Position numbers and translations under genes: made by a program
Notes under the pieces: model-generated
What the model was told of the DNA's origin: nothing
Database searches by the model: none
What the model saw: the letters and a program-made list of their open reading frames with translations, nothing else
From: Streptomyces sp. Act143
Lineage (GTDB): Bacteria; Actinomycetota; Actinomycetes; Streptomycetales; Streptomycetaceae
Assembly: GCF_003143935.1 (NCBI RefSeq)
Contig: NZ_QFRX01000001.1
Span: 1,808,071 to 1,872,070, forward strand
Direction: 5' to 3'
Length of the DNA stretch: 64,000 nucleotides
In this document: positions 9,548 to 18,427 of the stretch, piece after piece
How the letters are laid out: each line of letters begins with the position of its first letter
How positions within the stretch are numbered: the stretch's first letter is position 1

Positions 9548-10321
9548 ATGACTCTCACCCAGCACGACATCGACCAGGAGATCGCGGCCGAACGCGCCGC
9601 CTACGAGAAGCGGATCGCCGACGGCGCCCCCGTGGAGCACCAGCCGCGCCGCGACTACGCCCCGTACCGCTCCTCGGTCCTGCGCCACCCCAAGCAGCCG
9701 CCGGTCACCATCGATGTGTCCAAGGACCCGGAGCTGGTGGAGCTGCACTCCCCCGCCTTCGGGGAGCGGGACATCACCGAGATCGACAACGACCTCACCC
9801 GGCAGCACACCGGCGAGCCGATCGGGGAGCGCATCACCGTCTCCGGGCGGCTCCTCGACCGTGCCGGGCGGCCGATCCGCGGCCAGCTCATAGAGATCTG
9901 GCAGGCCAACTCGGCGGGCCGGTACGCCCACCAGCGCGAGCAGCACGACGCCCCGCTCGACCCGAACTTCACCGGCGTCGGCCGTACCTTGACCGACGCA
10001 GACGGCCAGTACCGCTTCACGACGATCCAGCCGGGCCCGTACCCGTGGCGCCAGCACCTCAACGCCTGGCGCCCCGCCCACATCCACTTCTCCCTCTTCG
10101 GCTCAGCGTTCACCCAGCGGCTCGTGACGCAGATGTACTTCCCGAGCGACCCGCTGTTCCCGTACGACCCGATCATCCAGTCGGTGACGGACGACGCGGC
10201 CCGGCAGCGCCTCGTCGCGACGTACGACCACAGCCTGTCCGTGCCGGAGTTCTCGATGGGCTACCACTGGGACATCGTGCTCGACGGACCGCACGCCACC
10301 TGGATCGAAGAGGGACGCTGA
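9548..10321 (+). CDS. pcaH: Protocatechuate 3,4-dioxygenase beta subunit
   Basis: 257 residues of the intradiol ring-cleavage dioxygenase family. The N-terminal half carries the beta-subunit extension (YAPYRSSVLRHPKQPP, ELHSPAFGERDI). The non-haem Fe(III) ligands are expected in GQLIEIWQANSAGRY, the TIQPGPYPW tyrosine and the RPAHIHFSLFG histidines. With PcaG it opens protocatechuate to 3-carboxy-cis,cis-muconate with O2. The ribosome-binding site before ATG 9548 is weak, and the gap from pcaF is occupied by repeats, so expression of pcaHG may be set separately from pcaIJF. Confidence 0.96.
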   Translation: MTLTQHDIDQEIAAERAAYEKRIADGAPVEHQPRRDYAPYRSSVLRHPKQPPVTIDVSKDPELVELHSPAFGERDITEIDNDLTRQHTGEPIGERITVSGRLLDRAGRPIRGQLIEIWQANSAGRYAHQREQHDAPLDPNFTGVGRTLTDADGQYRFTTIQPGPYPWRQHLNAWRPAHIHFSLFGSAFTQRLVTQMYFPSDPLFPYDPIIQSVTDDAARQRLVATYDHSLSVPEFSMGYHWDIVLDGPHATWIEEGR

Positions 10322-10327
10322 CCTGCC

Positions 10328-10933
10328 ATGACGAAGATCGACACCAGCCGTCCCGAGACGGTCCTGCCGACCCCGTCGCACACGGTCGGCCCCTTCTACG
10401 GCCACGCCCTGCCCTTCCCCGGCGGCGAGGACATCGCCCCCGTCGGCCACCCGGACACGATCGCCGTGCACGGCTTCATCCGCGACGGCGAGGGCAACCC
10501 GCTGCCGGACGCGTTCGTGGAGCTGTGGGGTCCTGACCCGGACGGCAACATCCCGCAGGTCGACGGCTCGATGCGGCGGGACACCGCCGGCGGTGGCTTC
10601 ATGGGGCGCACCGGTGTGGAGTTCACCGGGTGGGGCCGGAGCCAGACGGACGCGAGCGGGCACTGGTCCGCGCGGACGCTGCGACCGGGTGCGCGCGGCC
10701 GGAGCGCGCCGTATCTCAGCGTGTGCCTGTTCGCGCGCGGGCTGCTCGTCCACCTCTACACGCGGATCTACTTCCCCGGTGACGAGGCCGCGCTCGCCGT
10801 GGACCCGCTGCTGAGCCAGGTGGATCCCGCGCGACGCGGCACGCTGATCGCGGCCGACGGCGGCAACGGCACGTACCGTTTCGACATCCGCCTTCAGGGC
10901 GAAGGCGAGACGGTCTTCCTGGAGTTCCAGTGA
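10328..10933 (+). CDS. pcaG: Protocatechuate 3,4-dioxygenase alpha subunit
   Basis: 201 residues, the smaller subunit of the dioxygenase. It shares the intradiol fold (PSHTVGPFYGHALPF near the start, DAFVELWGPDPDG in the core, VCLFARGLLVHLYTRIYFPGDE near residue 145) but lacks the full iron-ligand set, as expected of the alpha chain. It starts 6 bp after the pcaH stop and overlaps pcaB by four bases (GTGA). Confidence 0.95.
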   Translation: MTKIDTSRPETVLPTPSHTVGPFYGHALPFPGGEDIAPVGHPDTIAVHGFIRDGEGNPLPDAFVELWGPDPDGNIPQVDGSMRRDTAGGGFMGRTGVEFTGWGRSQTDASGHWSARTLRPGARGRSAPYLSVCLFARGLLVHLYTRIYFPGDEAALAVDPLLSQVDPARRGTLIAADGGNGTYRFDIRLQGEGETVFLEFQ

Positions 10934-12255
10934 CATCTGCCTCGGAGCCGGACGCCGGCCTGCTCGCCCCCGGGTGGGCCGACTCCCCCGCCGCTGCCGC
11001 GACGGGCGACGCCGCGTATCTGCGGGCGCTGCTCGACGCGGAGGCCGCGCTGACCCGCGCCCAGGCGGCCCTGGGGCTGGCCCCGGAAGAGGCCGCCACG
11101 GCGGTCACCGCGGCTGCCCGGTCCGGGGAGTTCGACGCCCGGGCCATCGCGGTACGCGCGCGTGCGGGCGGCAATCCGGTGATCCCGCTCGTCGCCGATC
11201 TGACGAAGGCGGTCGGCGGTGCGTACGGCCCCCACGTCCACCGGGGCGCGACCAGCCAGGACATCCTCGACACGGCCACGATGCTGGTCGCCGCGCGCAC
11301 CCTCGACCTGGTCAACGCCGACCTCGCCCGGGCGGAGGCGGCGCTGGCCGGGACGGCCGCCGCGCACCGGGACACCGCGATGCCGGGCCGCACGCTCACC
11401 CAGCACGCGGTGCCGACCACGTTCGGCCTGAAGGCCGCCGGCTGGCGGTCGCTGGTGCTGGACGCACGGGACCGGGTGACATCCGTTCGCCACTCACTGC
11501 CCGCCCAACTGGGCGGTGCCGCAGGAACACTGGCCGCCTTCACCGCGTACGGCGCCGAGGACCCGACGGCGCTCGTGGCGGCGTACGCGCGCGAACTCGG
11601 CCTCCGGGAACCCGGCCTGCCCTGGCACACGCTGCGCACCCCGATCGCCGATCTCGCCGGATGTCTGGCCTTCACCGCCGGGGCGCTGGGCAAGATCGCC
11701 ACGGATGTGCTGACGCTGGCCCGTACCGAGATCGCCGAGGTGGCGGAGGGCAGCGGCGGCGGCTCGTCGGCCATGCCGCACAAGGCGAATCCCGTACGGT
11801 CCACCCTGATCGCCGCCGCGGCCCGGCGGGCGCCCCAGTTGGCCGCCACGCTGTACGGCTCGCTGGCCGCCGAGGACGAGCGGCCGGCCGGTGCCTGGCA
11901 CGCCGAGTGGGAGCCGCTGCGGGACCTGCTGCGGCTGGTCGGCGGGGCGGCGCGGGACGCCGTCGAACTGGCCGAGGGGCTGCGGGTGAACGCGGACGCC
12001 ATGCGCGCACACCTGGACCTGACCCATGGGTTGATCGTCTCCGAGCGGCTGTCCGCCGAGCTGGCCCCCGTGCTGGGCCGGGCCCGCGCGAAGGCGCTGC
12101 TGACCGAGCTCGCGCAGCGCACCGGCACCGAGGGCCGCTCGCTGGCGGAACTCCTGGCGGACCAGCCGGAGTTGCTCCAGGCCGTCGACCTCGACCCCGT
12201 CCACTACACCGGCGCCGCCGGAACCCTCACCGACCGTGCTCTGGAGCGACGTTGA
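10930..12255 (+). CDS. pcaB: 3-carboxy-cis,cis-muconate cycloisomerase
   Basis: 441 residues of the fumarase/argininosuccinate lyase superfamily. The family signature GSSAMPHKANPVRS is near residue 279, and HRGATSQDILDTA near residue 100 is the other active-site segment. It lactonises 3-carboxymuconate to 4-carboxymuconolactone. The start is GTG 10930, overlapping the pcaG stop. The stop overlaps the unusual TTG start of pcaL. Confidence 0.95.
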   Translation: MTSASEPDAGLLAPGWADSPAAAATGDAAYLRALLDAEAALTRAQAALGLAPEEAATAVTAAARSGEFDARAIAVRARAGGNPVIPLVADLTKAVGGAYGPHVHRGATSQDILDTATMLVAARTLDLVNADLARAEAALAGTAAAHRDTAMPGRTLTQHAVPTTFGLKAAGWRSLVLDARDRVTSVRHSLPAQLGGAAGTLAAFTAYGAEDPTALVAAYARELGLREPGLPWHTLRTPIADLAGCLAFTAGALGKIATDVLTLARTEIAEVAEGSGGGSSAMPHKANPVRSTLIAAAARRAPQLAATLYGSLAAEDERPAGAWHAEWEPLRDLLRLVGGAARDAVELAEGLRVNADAMRAHLDLTHGLIVSERLSAELAPVLGRARAKALLTELAQRTGTEGRSLAELLADQPELLQAVDLDPVHYTGAAGTLTDRALERR

Positions 12256-13373
12256 CCGGAAAGCTGCTCAACCACCACGCCGAGGGCCCCGCTTCGGCGC
12301 CGCCGCTCCTGCTGGGCCCGTCGCTCGGCACCTCGTACGCCCTGTGGGACAAGGTCGCTCCGGAGCTGTCGATCACCCGCCGGGTGGTCCGCTGGGACCT
12401 GCCCGGGCACGGCGGCAGCGCCGCGGAACTGGTCGGCCCCGGCGCCACCGTCGCCGACCTCGCCGACCTGGTGCTCGCGCTCGCCGACTCGCTCGGCATC
12501 GAGCGGTTCGCGTACGCGGGGGTGTCGCTGGGCGGTGCGGTCGGCCTGCACCTGGCCGTCCACCGCCCCGAGCGGGTGTCGGCGCTGGCCGTGATCTGCT
12601 CCTCGGCGCACTTCAACGGCGCGCGGCCCTGGGCGGAGCGGGCCGCGCGGGTCCGCGCCGAGGGGCTGGACTGGCTCGTGGAGAGTGCGGACGCCCGCTG
12701 GTTCACGCCCGGTTTCACCGTGCCCCGGCTGGTGCGGGACCAGCGGGAGGCCGACCCGGAGGCGTACGCCGCCTGCTGCGACGCGCTCGCCGCCTTCGAC
12801 CTGCGGGACCGGCTGGCGGACATCGCCGCGCCCACCCTGCTGGTCGCCGGCCGGGAGGACCCGGCGACTCCGCCGGCGCACCTGCGGGAGATCGCCGACG
12901 CGGTGCCGGGCGCCGCGCTCGTCGAGATCCCGGGCGCCTCCCACATAGCTCCCGCCGAACGCCCCGAGGCCGTGCTGACGGCCCTGCGCACGCACTTCGA
13001 CGGCGGCGCGAAGCGGGGCATGGCGGTGCGGCGCGAGGTCCTGGGCGATGCCCACGTGGACCGGGCGCAGGCCCGGCAGAGCGCCTTCACCGCGCGCTAC
13101 CAGGACTTCATCTCGCGCTACGCCTGGGGCGAGATCTGGACCGACCCGACGCTCAGCCGCCGCGAGCGCAGCATGATCACACTGACGGCGCTGGTCGCGC
13201 ACGGCCACTACGACGAGCTGGCCATGCATGTGCGGGCCGCCCGGCGCAACGGGCTGACGCCGGAGGAGATCGGGGCCGTGCTGCTGCAGACGGCGGTGTA
13301 CTGCGGGGTTCCGGCGGCAAACTCGGCGTTCGCGGCGGCCCAGCGGGTGCTGGCGGAGGACGGGGGAGCCTGA
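12252..13373 (+). CDS. pcaL: Fused 3-oxoadipate enol-lactonase / 4-carboxymuconolactone decarboxylase
   Basis: 373 residues with two domains. Residues about 1-250 are an alpha/beta hydrolase with nucleophile elbow GVSLGGAVG near residue 92 and the catalytic histidine in GASHIAP near 235. Residues about 258-373 are a carboxymuconolactone decarboxylase domain (SFTARYQDF-like start, RERSMITLTALVAHGHYDEL, LLQTAVYCGVPAAN). This fusion is known as PcaL in actinobacteria and catalyses decarboxylation of the muconolactone and hydrolysis of the enol-lactone. No ATG or GTG is available near the family start. TTG 12252 overlaps the pcaB stop and follows GGAG at 12243-12246 with 5 bp spacing, so a TTG start is chosen. 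It is the last gene of the operon. Confidence 0.94.
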   Translation: MTGKLLNHHAEGPASAPPLLLGPSLGTSYALWDKVAPELSITRRVVRWDLPGHGGSAAELVGPGATVADLADLVLALADSLGIERFAYAGVSLGGAVGLHLAVHRPERVSALAVICSSAHFNGARPWAERAARVRAEGLDWLVESADARWFTPGFTVPRLVRDQREADPEAYAACCDALAAFDLRDRLADIAAPTLLVAGREDPATPPAHLREIADAVPGAALVEIPGASHIAPAERPEAVLTALRTHFDGGAKRGMAVRREVLGDAHVDRAQARQSAFTARYQDFISRYAWGEIWTDPTLSRRERSMITLTALVAHGHYDELAMHVRAARRNGLTPEEIGAVLLQTAVYCGVPAANSAFAAAQRVLAEDGGA

Positions 13374-13425
13374 CCCTGCCGGTCCTAACCCCGGCAGCAC
13401 CTGCCACATGCCTCCGCCGCGTGCC

Positions 13426-13440
13426 TAGGGTGGAGGCATG
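13426..13440 (+). promoter_or_regulatory. Candidate leaderless promoter of the SDR gene
   Basis: TAGGGT at 13426-13431 is followed by six bases and the ATG at 13438. The same layout, TACGGT plus six bases and ATG, precedes the DUF2510 gene at 19641. No -35 box is obvious. Confidence 0.4.
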
Positions 13441-14229
13441 TCGACTGTTCTGATCACAGGTGCCACCTCCGGTCTCGGCCGGTTCGTCGCCTTCGAGCTG
13501 GTCCGCGCCGGGCACGTCGTCCTCGCTCACGGCCGCGATCCGGGCCGTACCGAGCGGCTGGTCGAGGAGCTGCGCACGGAGGGCGACGCCGAGGCGTTCG
13601 TCGCCGACCTGTCCTCGCTGGCCCAGGTGCGGGAGCTGGGCGCGCATGTCGCGGACGCGCATCCCGACCTGGACGTGCTCATCAACAACGCGGGAGTGGG
13701 GGCGGGGTCGCCCGGCGCGGGCCGCGAGGTGAGTGCCGACGGCCATGAAATGCGGCTGGCCGTCAACTACTTGGCGCCCGTGGCCCTGACCCGTGCCCTG
13801 CTGCCGGTGCTGCGCGCGAACACGCCCGCCCGGATCGTCAACGTGGGTTCTGGGGGCCAGGAACCCGTCGACTTCGACGACATCGAGTTCCGGCGGAGTT
13901 ACGAGGGGTTCGCCGCCTACCAGCGCGCCAAGTTCGCCCTGGCCGCGCACACGTTCTCGCTGGCGGAGGAGTTGGCGGGCACGGGCGTCGCGGTGAACGT
14001 CCTGCACCCGGCCACCTTCATGGACACGGCGATGGTCCGCGAGCACGGGGTCACCCCGTGGAACACGGTGGCGGACGGCGCGCCGGGCGTACTGGCCCTG
14101 GCGACCCGGGATTTGGGGACGGGCGGCTACTTCGACGGTACGAGCAGGGCGCGGGCGCACGAGAACGCGTACGACCCCGCTGTACAGAAGCGACTGGCCA
14201 CGGTGACCGACCAGTTGCTCACCCTGTGA
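13438..14229 (+). CDS. Short-chain dehydrogenase/reductase
   Basis: 263 residues of the classical SDR family. The cofactor loop TGATSGLG is at residues 7-14, NNAG near residue 83, a serine in NVGSGG near 140 and the catalytic YQRAK near 161. The strand-end residue pattern after AHGRDP suggests NADP preference. The substrate is unknown. It lies 64 bp after pcaL but has its own promoter-like sequence directly before the ATG, so it is probably not part of the pca operon. It ends one base before the convergent AAA/TPR gene. Confidence 0.92.
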   Translation: MSTVLITGATSGLGRFVAFELVRAGHVVLAHGRDPGRTERLVEELRTEGDAEAFVADLSSLAQVRELGAHVADAHPDLDVLINNAGVGAGSPGAGREVSADGHEMRLAVNYLAPVALTRALLPVLRANTPARIVNVGSGGQEPVDFDDIEFRRSYEGFAAYQRAKFALAAHTFSLAEELAGTGVAVNVLHPATFMDTAMVREHGVTPWNTVADGAPGVLALATRDLGTGGYFDGTSRARAHENAYDPAVQKRLATVTDQLLTL

Positions 14230-14230
14230 A

Positions 14231-16915
14231 CTAACGCAGTCCCCGCCCCGTCTCCAGTACCTCCCGAGCCTGCGCCACCAGACCGTCGGCCCCGCAGGAC
14301 CGGGCCAGCCCCAGCCCCCGCTGGATCTCCGCCACCGACCGCGCGGCGATCCCGTACTCCACGCGGGCGGCGGCGTGTTCGTACTGACAGGGCGACGCCT
14401 CCAGGTACGTCACCGCCTGTGCCAGCAACCGCACCGCCCGCTGTCCCGTCTCCAGCGCGGCGGCGCACCGCAGCGCCTCGCCGATGGCGGTGTCCGTGCC
14501 GAACCGCTCGGCTCGCCGGCGCGCGTCCGTGGCGAGCTGAGCGGCGCGTGCCGGGTCCTGGGTGGACAGGGCGCGGGCGAGGTCGAGGGCCCAGGGGACC
14601 ATCACCGGGTTGTGGTGGCCGCGGGCCGACGCCGCCTTCTCGGCGGCCTCCAGTTCGTTGATGCCGTCCTGGGTGCGGCCCACCGCCAGCAGCAGCCGGC
14701 CCCGCACCGAGCGCGGGTCGGGCAGCACGATGGTCGACGGGTACGGCGGGGCGAAACCGTACTGCTCGGCGATCTCCCAGGCCTCCTCGACGTGCCCGCG
14801 CGCGAGCAGGGTGTCGACGAGGTTGCAGGTCGCCGACCAGTACAGGGGCAGTCCGCGGCCGACCCGCTCGGCGATGCGCAGCGACTCGCGCAGGGTGGCC
14901 TCGGCCTCCCTGAGGCGGCCTCGCCGGCGGTGTTCCATGCCGAGGAAGGCGTGGGCCAGGGCCAGGTGGCCGCCGCTCCAGCCCGCGGACTCGTAGGTGC
15001 GCAGGGCCTCCGTGAACAGGCTCTCCGCGCGGTCGAGGCGGTCGGTGTAGGTGTAGGAGCTGGCGAGCATCATGAGGATCTCGACGCCCCACTCGGTGTC
15101 GGTCCAGCCGAGTCCGGGCGCCAGGCGGCCGTTGACGAGGGCGCGGTCGCTGAGTTCCACGACGACCTCGGCGTTCTCGCCGTGGGTCATGGCGTCGAAG
15201 CCGCGCAGGATGAGCAGGGCGCGCTCGGAGTTGTCCCGGCCGGTGCAGGTCGAGGCGAGGTCGGCCAGCCGCTCGGAGCGGCCCGGGGAGCTGGCCTCGC
15301 CCGCGTGGATGCCCTCCCACATGTACTGCACGGCCTGGAGCCGGAGTTGGGCGGGCCCGGGTTCGTGCCGGGCGGCCTCCGCCTCGACCGTGCGGACGGC
15401 GTCCTCCAGCTGGTCGTTGTGGATCAGGGCCTGGGAGAGGCGGATGACGGCGTCGACGCGTTCGGCGCCGTCGAGGCCCGGCATGGCGAGCGCGGACTGG
15501 AGGTGGTCGACGGTGGTGGCGGGCGCGGTCAGGAGGGTGGCGCAGCCCAGTTCGTAGAGCACGCGCGCGTGGGACTCCGGCCGGGGTGGTTCCAGCAGGG
15601 CCCGCTCCAGGCAGCGGCGGGCGGCGTCGGGCGCGCCGACGGCGAGGTGTTCGCGGGCGGCCTCGCGGAGCTGCTCGACGAGTTCCTCGTCGTCGTCCGG
15701 GTGGACCTGGAGGAGGTGCCGGGAGGCCATGGCCGCGCCGAGCCCGGAGTCGGTGACGACGCGGGCGGCGATGCCGTGCATGGCGGTGCACAGGGCGGGC
15801 GGGATGGAGTTGTAGACGGCGCTGGCGATGAGCGGGTGGACGAACTCCAGGTCGCCGTGGTCGGCGGGGACGGCGGCCGGGTCGGGTTCGGTCAGGATGC
15901 GGGCGTTGCGCAGCAGTTCGGCGCAGCGGACGGCGTCCTCGTCGCTCATGGTGGCGAGTTTGGCCACGAGGCCGACGGAGATGCCGGTGCCGAGGATGGC
16001 GGCCGCCCAGGCGAACCGGGTGGCCTCGATGCCGAGGCCCTCCAGGCGGGCGACGAGGCCGCCGCCGCGGGCGGAGCGGTTCAGGGCGCGCAGTTCGGGG
16101 GCCTGTGCCTCGACGGGTTCGAGTTCGCTGTCCTGGACCTTGGCGAGGAGTTCGACGGTCTCGTAGGGGTTGCCGCCGGTGACGGCCCACACCTCGCGGC
16201 AGAACGGGGCGTCCGCGTGTTCGCCCAGTGTGGCGCGGGTCAGGCCCGCGGTCGCGTCCGGGGTCAGCGCGCTGAGCGTGGTGACGGGCGCGTCCGCGGC
16301 GGCGGCCACGGCGTCGAGGTGGCGGGCGCTCTCGCCGCTGATGTCACCGGGACGGCGGGCCACCACGACCAGCACGGACAGGTCGTCGAGGCGTTCGGCG
16401 AACGCGGCGAGCCAGCGCAGTGTCTCCTGGTCGGCCCAGTGGGCGTCGTCGATGACCAGCACGAGCGGCCAGTCCCGGCGGGCCAGCCGGCGCACGGCGG
16501 CCACGAGGCCGTCGCACACGCCCTGCGGGTCGGCGTGCCGCTCGCCCGGGTCGGTGAGGCCGAGGGCGGGGCCCGCGATGTCGTACCAGTCGCCGAGGTA
16601 CTCGCGCGCCTCCTCCGGCATCAGGGACACCAGGGCGGGCTGGAGCAGCTGGCGCAGCACGTTGAAGGGGACGGACCTGAGGGTCTCGCCGCCGCGGGCG
16701 GACCAGACCGTGCAGCCGCGCGCTTCGGCGATGCGCCGGGTCTCGGCCAGCAGCGCGGTCTTGCCGAGTCCCGCCTCGCCCCGGAGCACCAGCACGCTGC
16801 CCGAGGACGTCTGGTCCGCGCGCAGCGCGTCGATCGCCTGCTCCACGGCGGCGACCTCCTGTTCGCGCTCCCACAGGGAGGCCGAGGCGGCCTGCGTGGG
16901 CCGTACCTCCGTCAT
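14231..16915 (-). CDS. Large AAA ATPase/TPR regulator-like protein without LuxR DNA-binding domain
   Basis: 894 residues with the architecture of LAL-type regulators. Walker A GEAGLGKTALL is at residues 46-56, and Walker B LVLVIDDAHWADQETLRWL is near 150. The second half consists of helical TPR-like repeats used for partner or ligand sensing. Typical LAL proteins end in a LuxR helix-turn-helix. This one ends in ordinary helical sequence (EVLETGRGLR) with no such domain, so it may have lost DNA binding or may act through a partner. The ATG at 16915 follows GGGGAGG with 7 bp spacing. The stop sits one base from the convergent SDR stop. The target is unknown. Confidence 0.88.
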   Translation of the reverse strand: MTEVRPTQAASASLWEREQEVAAVEQAIDALRADQTSSGSVLVLRGEAGLGKTALLAETRRIAEARGCTVWSARGGETLRSVPFNVLRQLLQPALVSLMPEEAREYLGDWYDIAGPALGLTDPGERHADPQGVCDGLVAAVRRLARRDWPLVLVIDDAHWADQETLRWLAAFAERLDDLSVLVVVARRPGDISGESARHLDAVAAAADAPVTTLSALTPDATAGLTRATLGEHADAPFCREVWAVTGGNPYETVELLAKVQDSELEPVEAQAPELRALNRSARGGGLVARLEGLGIEATRFAWAAAILGTGISVGLVAKLATMSDEDAVRCAELLRNARILTEPDPAAVPADHGDLEFVHPLIASAVYNSIPPALCTAMHGIAARVVTDSGLGAAMASRHLLQVHPDDDEELVEQLREAAREHLAVGAPDAARRCLERALLEPPRPESHARVLYELGCATLLTAPATTVDHLQSALAMPGLDGAERVDAVIRLSQALIHNDQLEDAVRTVEAEAARHEPGPAQLRLQAVQYMWEGIHAGEASSPGRSERLADLASTCTGRDNSERALLILRGFDAMTHGENAEVVVELSDRALVNGRLAPGLGWTDTEWGVEILMMLASSYTYTDRLDRAESLFTEALRTYESAGWSGGHLALAHAFLGMEHRRRGRLREAEATLRESLRIAERVGRGLPLYWSATCNLVDTLLARGHVEEAWEIAEQYGFAPPYPSTIVLPDPRSVRGRLLLAVGRTQDGINELEAAEKAASARGHHNPVMVPWALDLARALSTQDPARAAQLATDARRRAERFGTDTAIGEALRCAAALETGQRAVRLLAQAVTYLEASPCQYEHAAARVEYGIAARSVAEIQRGLGLARSCGADGLVAQAREVLETGRGLR

Positions 16916-17072
16916 CCCGTTACCTCCCCAAGTCGCCCGAACGACGTACAGACCTCGAGCGTAGCCGTCCGATTGGCTGAGTGGAGGGCGGTCCGGGCAG
17001 CTGTTCCCTCGATGGGTGACAGCGGTTGCGGGCGGGCGACGCACCGGGCCGGTGACCAGTGCTCCCCCACTT

Positions 17073-17087
17073 ACTGACTGTCAGTCA
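17073..17087. promoter_or_regulatory. TetR-type operator-like palindrome before the MHS permease
   Basis: Two overlapping perfect inverted repeats, ACTGAC-T-GTCAGT (17073-17085) and TGACTG-T-CAGTCA (17075-17087), lie just upstream of the permease ribosome-binding site. TetR-family repressors commonly bind this kind of site. No TetR gene is adjacent; the nearest one in the window is at 20801-21430. Confidence 0.55.
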
Positions 17088-17095
17088 AAACTCGC

Positions 17096-17101
17096 AGGAG
17101 G
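17096..17101 (+). promoter_or_regulatory. Strong ribosome-binding site AGGAGG that decides the permease start
   Basis: AGGAGG is followed five bases later by ATT (17107) in the permease frame; no ATG, GTG or TTG is available at a working distance. The next in-frame GTG (17185) would delete part of the first membrane helix. Confidence 0.6.
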
Positions 17102-17106
17102 AGCTC

Positions 17107-18423
17107 ATTTCCCAAGATCGGAGAGCAGTTCGCGCGACCGGCCGGGCCACAGGACGCTCCCGTCGCGCCCTGGCCGCCGGGTCGGTGGGCAATTTCATCG
17201 AGTGGTACGAGTTCGGCGTCTACGGCTACTTCGCCACGATCATCGCGGCGAACTTCTTCACCCCGCAGGGCGGCAGCGAGGTCGAGGGGCTGGTGAAGGC
17301 GTACGCGTCGTTCGCGCTGGCGTTCTTCTTCCGGCCGGTCGGGGCGGCCCTGTTCGGGCGGCTCGGTGACCGGGTGGGGCGGCGGCCGGTGCTGATCCTG
17401 GTGATCGCGCTCATGACCGGGGCGACGACACTGATCGGCGCGCTGCCCACGTACGACCAGGTCGGCGCCCTCGCGCCGTGGCTGCTCACGTCACTGAGGG
17501 CCCTTCAGGGTCTGTCGGCGGGCGGGGAGTTCGGGGGCGCCGTGTCGGTGATGACGGAGTTCGCTCCGCCGGGCCGCCGCGGGCTGTACGGCTCGTGGCA
17601 GTCGTTCACGGTGGCACTGGGGCTGCTGGGCGGCGCGGGCGCGGCGGCGCTCCTCGCGAGCGTGCTGTCGGAGCCGCAACTGGTGAGCTGGGGCTGGCGG
17701 TTGCCGTTCCTGCTGACGTTGCCGGCGGGGCTGGGGGCGCTGTGGTTGCGGATGCGGCTGGACGAGACGCCGGCCTTCGTGGCGCAGCGGGAGCGGCCGG
17801 GTGCGCCACCGCCTCCGCGTGAACTGGCCGGGGCGATCGCGCTCGGTGCCGGACGTGTGATGGGCTGGGCGGCGGCCGGTTACACCTTCCTGGTCGTGCT
17901 GCCCTCCTATCTTCAGAGCACCTTGGACGCGAGCTTCCGGCAGGCGCTGGTCGCCACCGTGCTGGCCAATCTGGGCTTCGCGGCGACCATCGTCCCGGCG
18001 GGGCTGGTGAGCGACCGGGTGGGGCGGCGGCCGGTGATGCTGACGGGGGCGGCGCTGGTGGTGGTGCTCGCGGTGCCCTTGCTCAACCTCCTTCAGGACA
18101 GCGGCACATCGAACGCGGTCAAGGGGGTGGCGGTGTTCGGCGCGGGGGCCGTGGTGGGTCTGATGGCGGGGCCCGGCCCGGCGATGCTGGCGGAACTGTT
18201 CCCGACGACCGTGCGGCACACGGGGCTGGGACTCGCCTACGCGCTGTCCAATGCGGTGTTCTCGGGGTGCGCGGGCCTCATCATCACCAAGACCGTGGAA
18301 CGGACCGGGAACGTGGACATCCCGGCGTACTACGCGGCGGCGACGTGCGCGGTGAGCGTGCTCGCGCTGGCGAGGACACCCGGCCGTCGGCGGGGAAGGA
18401 AGCCGGAACGGAAGGCGAGTTGA
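17107..18423 (+). CDS. MFS transporter, metabolite:H+ symporter (MHS) type
   Basis: About 438 residues with 12 predicted membrane segments. The MHS signatures are NFIEWYEFGVYGYFA near the first helix, FFFRPVGAALFGRLGDRVGRRPVL in loop 2-3 and LQGLSAGGEFGGA in helix 4. It imports or exports a small organic acid or osmolyte with protons; the substrate is not evident. A GTG at 17059 would give a conventional start. However, it would place an operator-like palindrome, a rare TTA codon and low-GC3 sequence inside the gene, whereas AGGAGG at 17096-17101 points to ATT 17107. I favour the latter, giving a start MSQD-type N-terminus, but the choice is unproven. anmK follows after 4 bp, so the two are co-transcribed. 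Confidence 0.85.
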   Translation: MSQDRRAVRATGRATGRSRRALAAGSVGNFIEWYEFGVYGYFATIIAANFFTPQGGSEVEGLVKAYASFALAFFFRPVGAALFGRLGDRVGRRPVLILVIALMTGATTLIGALPTYDQVGALAPWLLTSLRALQGLSAGGEFGGAVSVMTEFAPPGRRGLYGSWQSFTVALGLLGGAGAAALLASVLSEPQLVSWGWRLPFLLTLPAGLGALWLRMRLDETPAFVAQRERPGAPPPPRELAGAIALGAGRVMGWAAAGYTFLVVLPSYLQSTLDASFRQALVATVLANLGFAATIVPAGLVSDRVGRRPVMLTGAALVVVLAVPLLNLLQDSGTSNAVKGVAVFGAGAVVGLMAGPGPAMLAELFPTTVRHTGLGLAYALSNAVFSGCAGLIITKTVERTGNVDIPAYYAAATCAVSVLALARTPGRRRGRKPERKAS

Positions 18424-18427
18424 GCGG

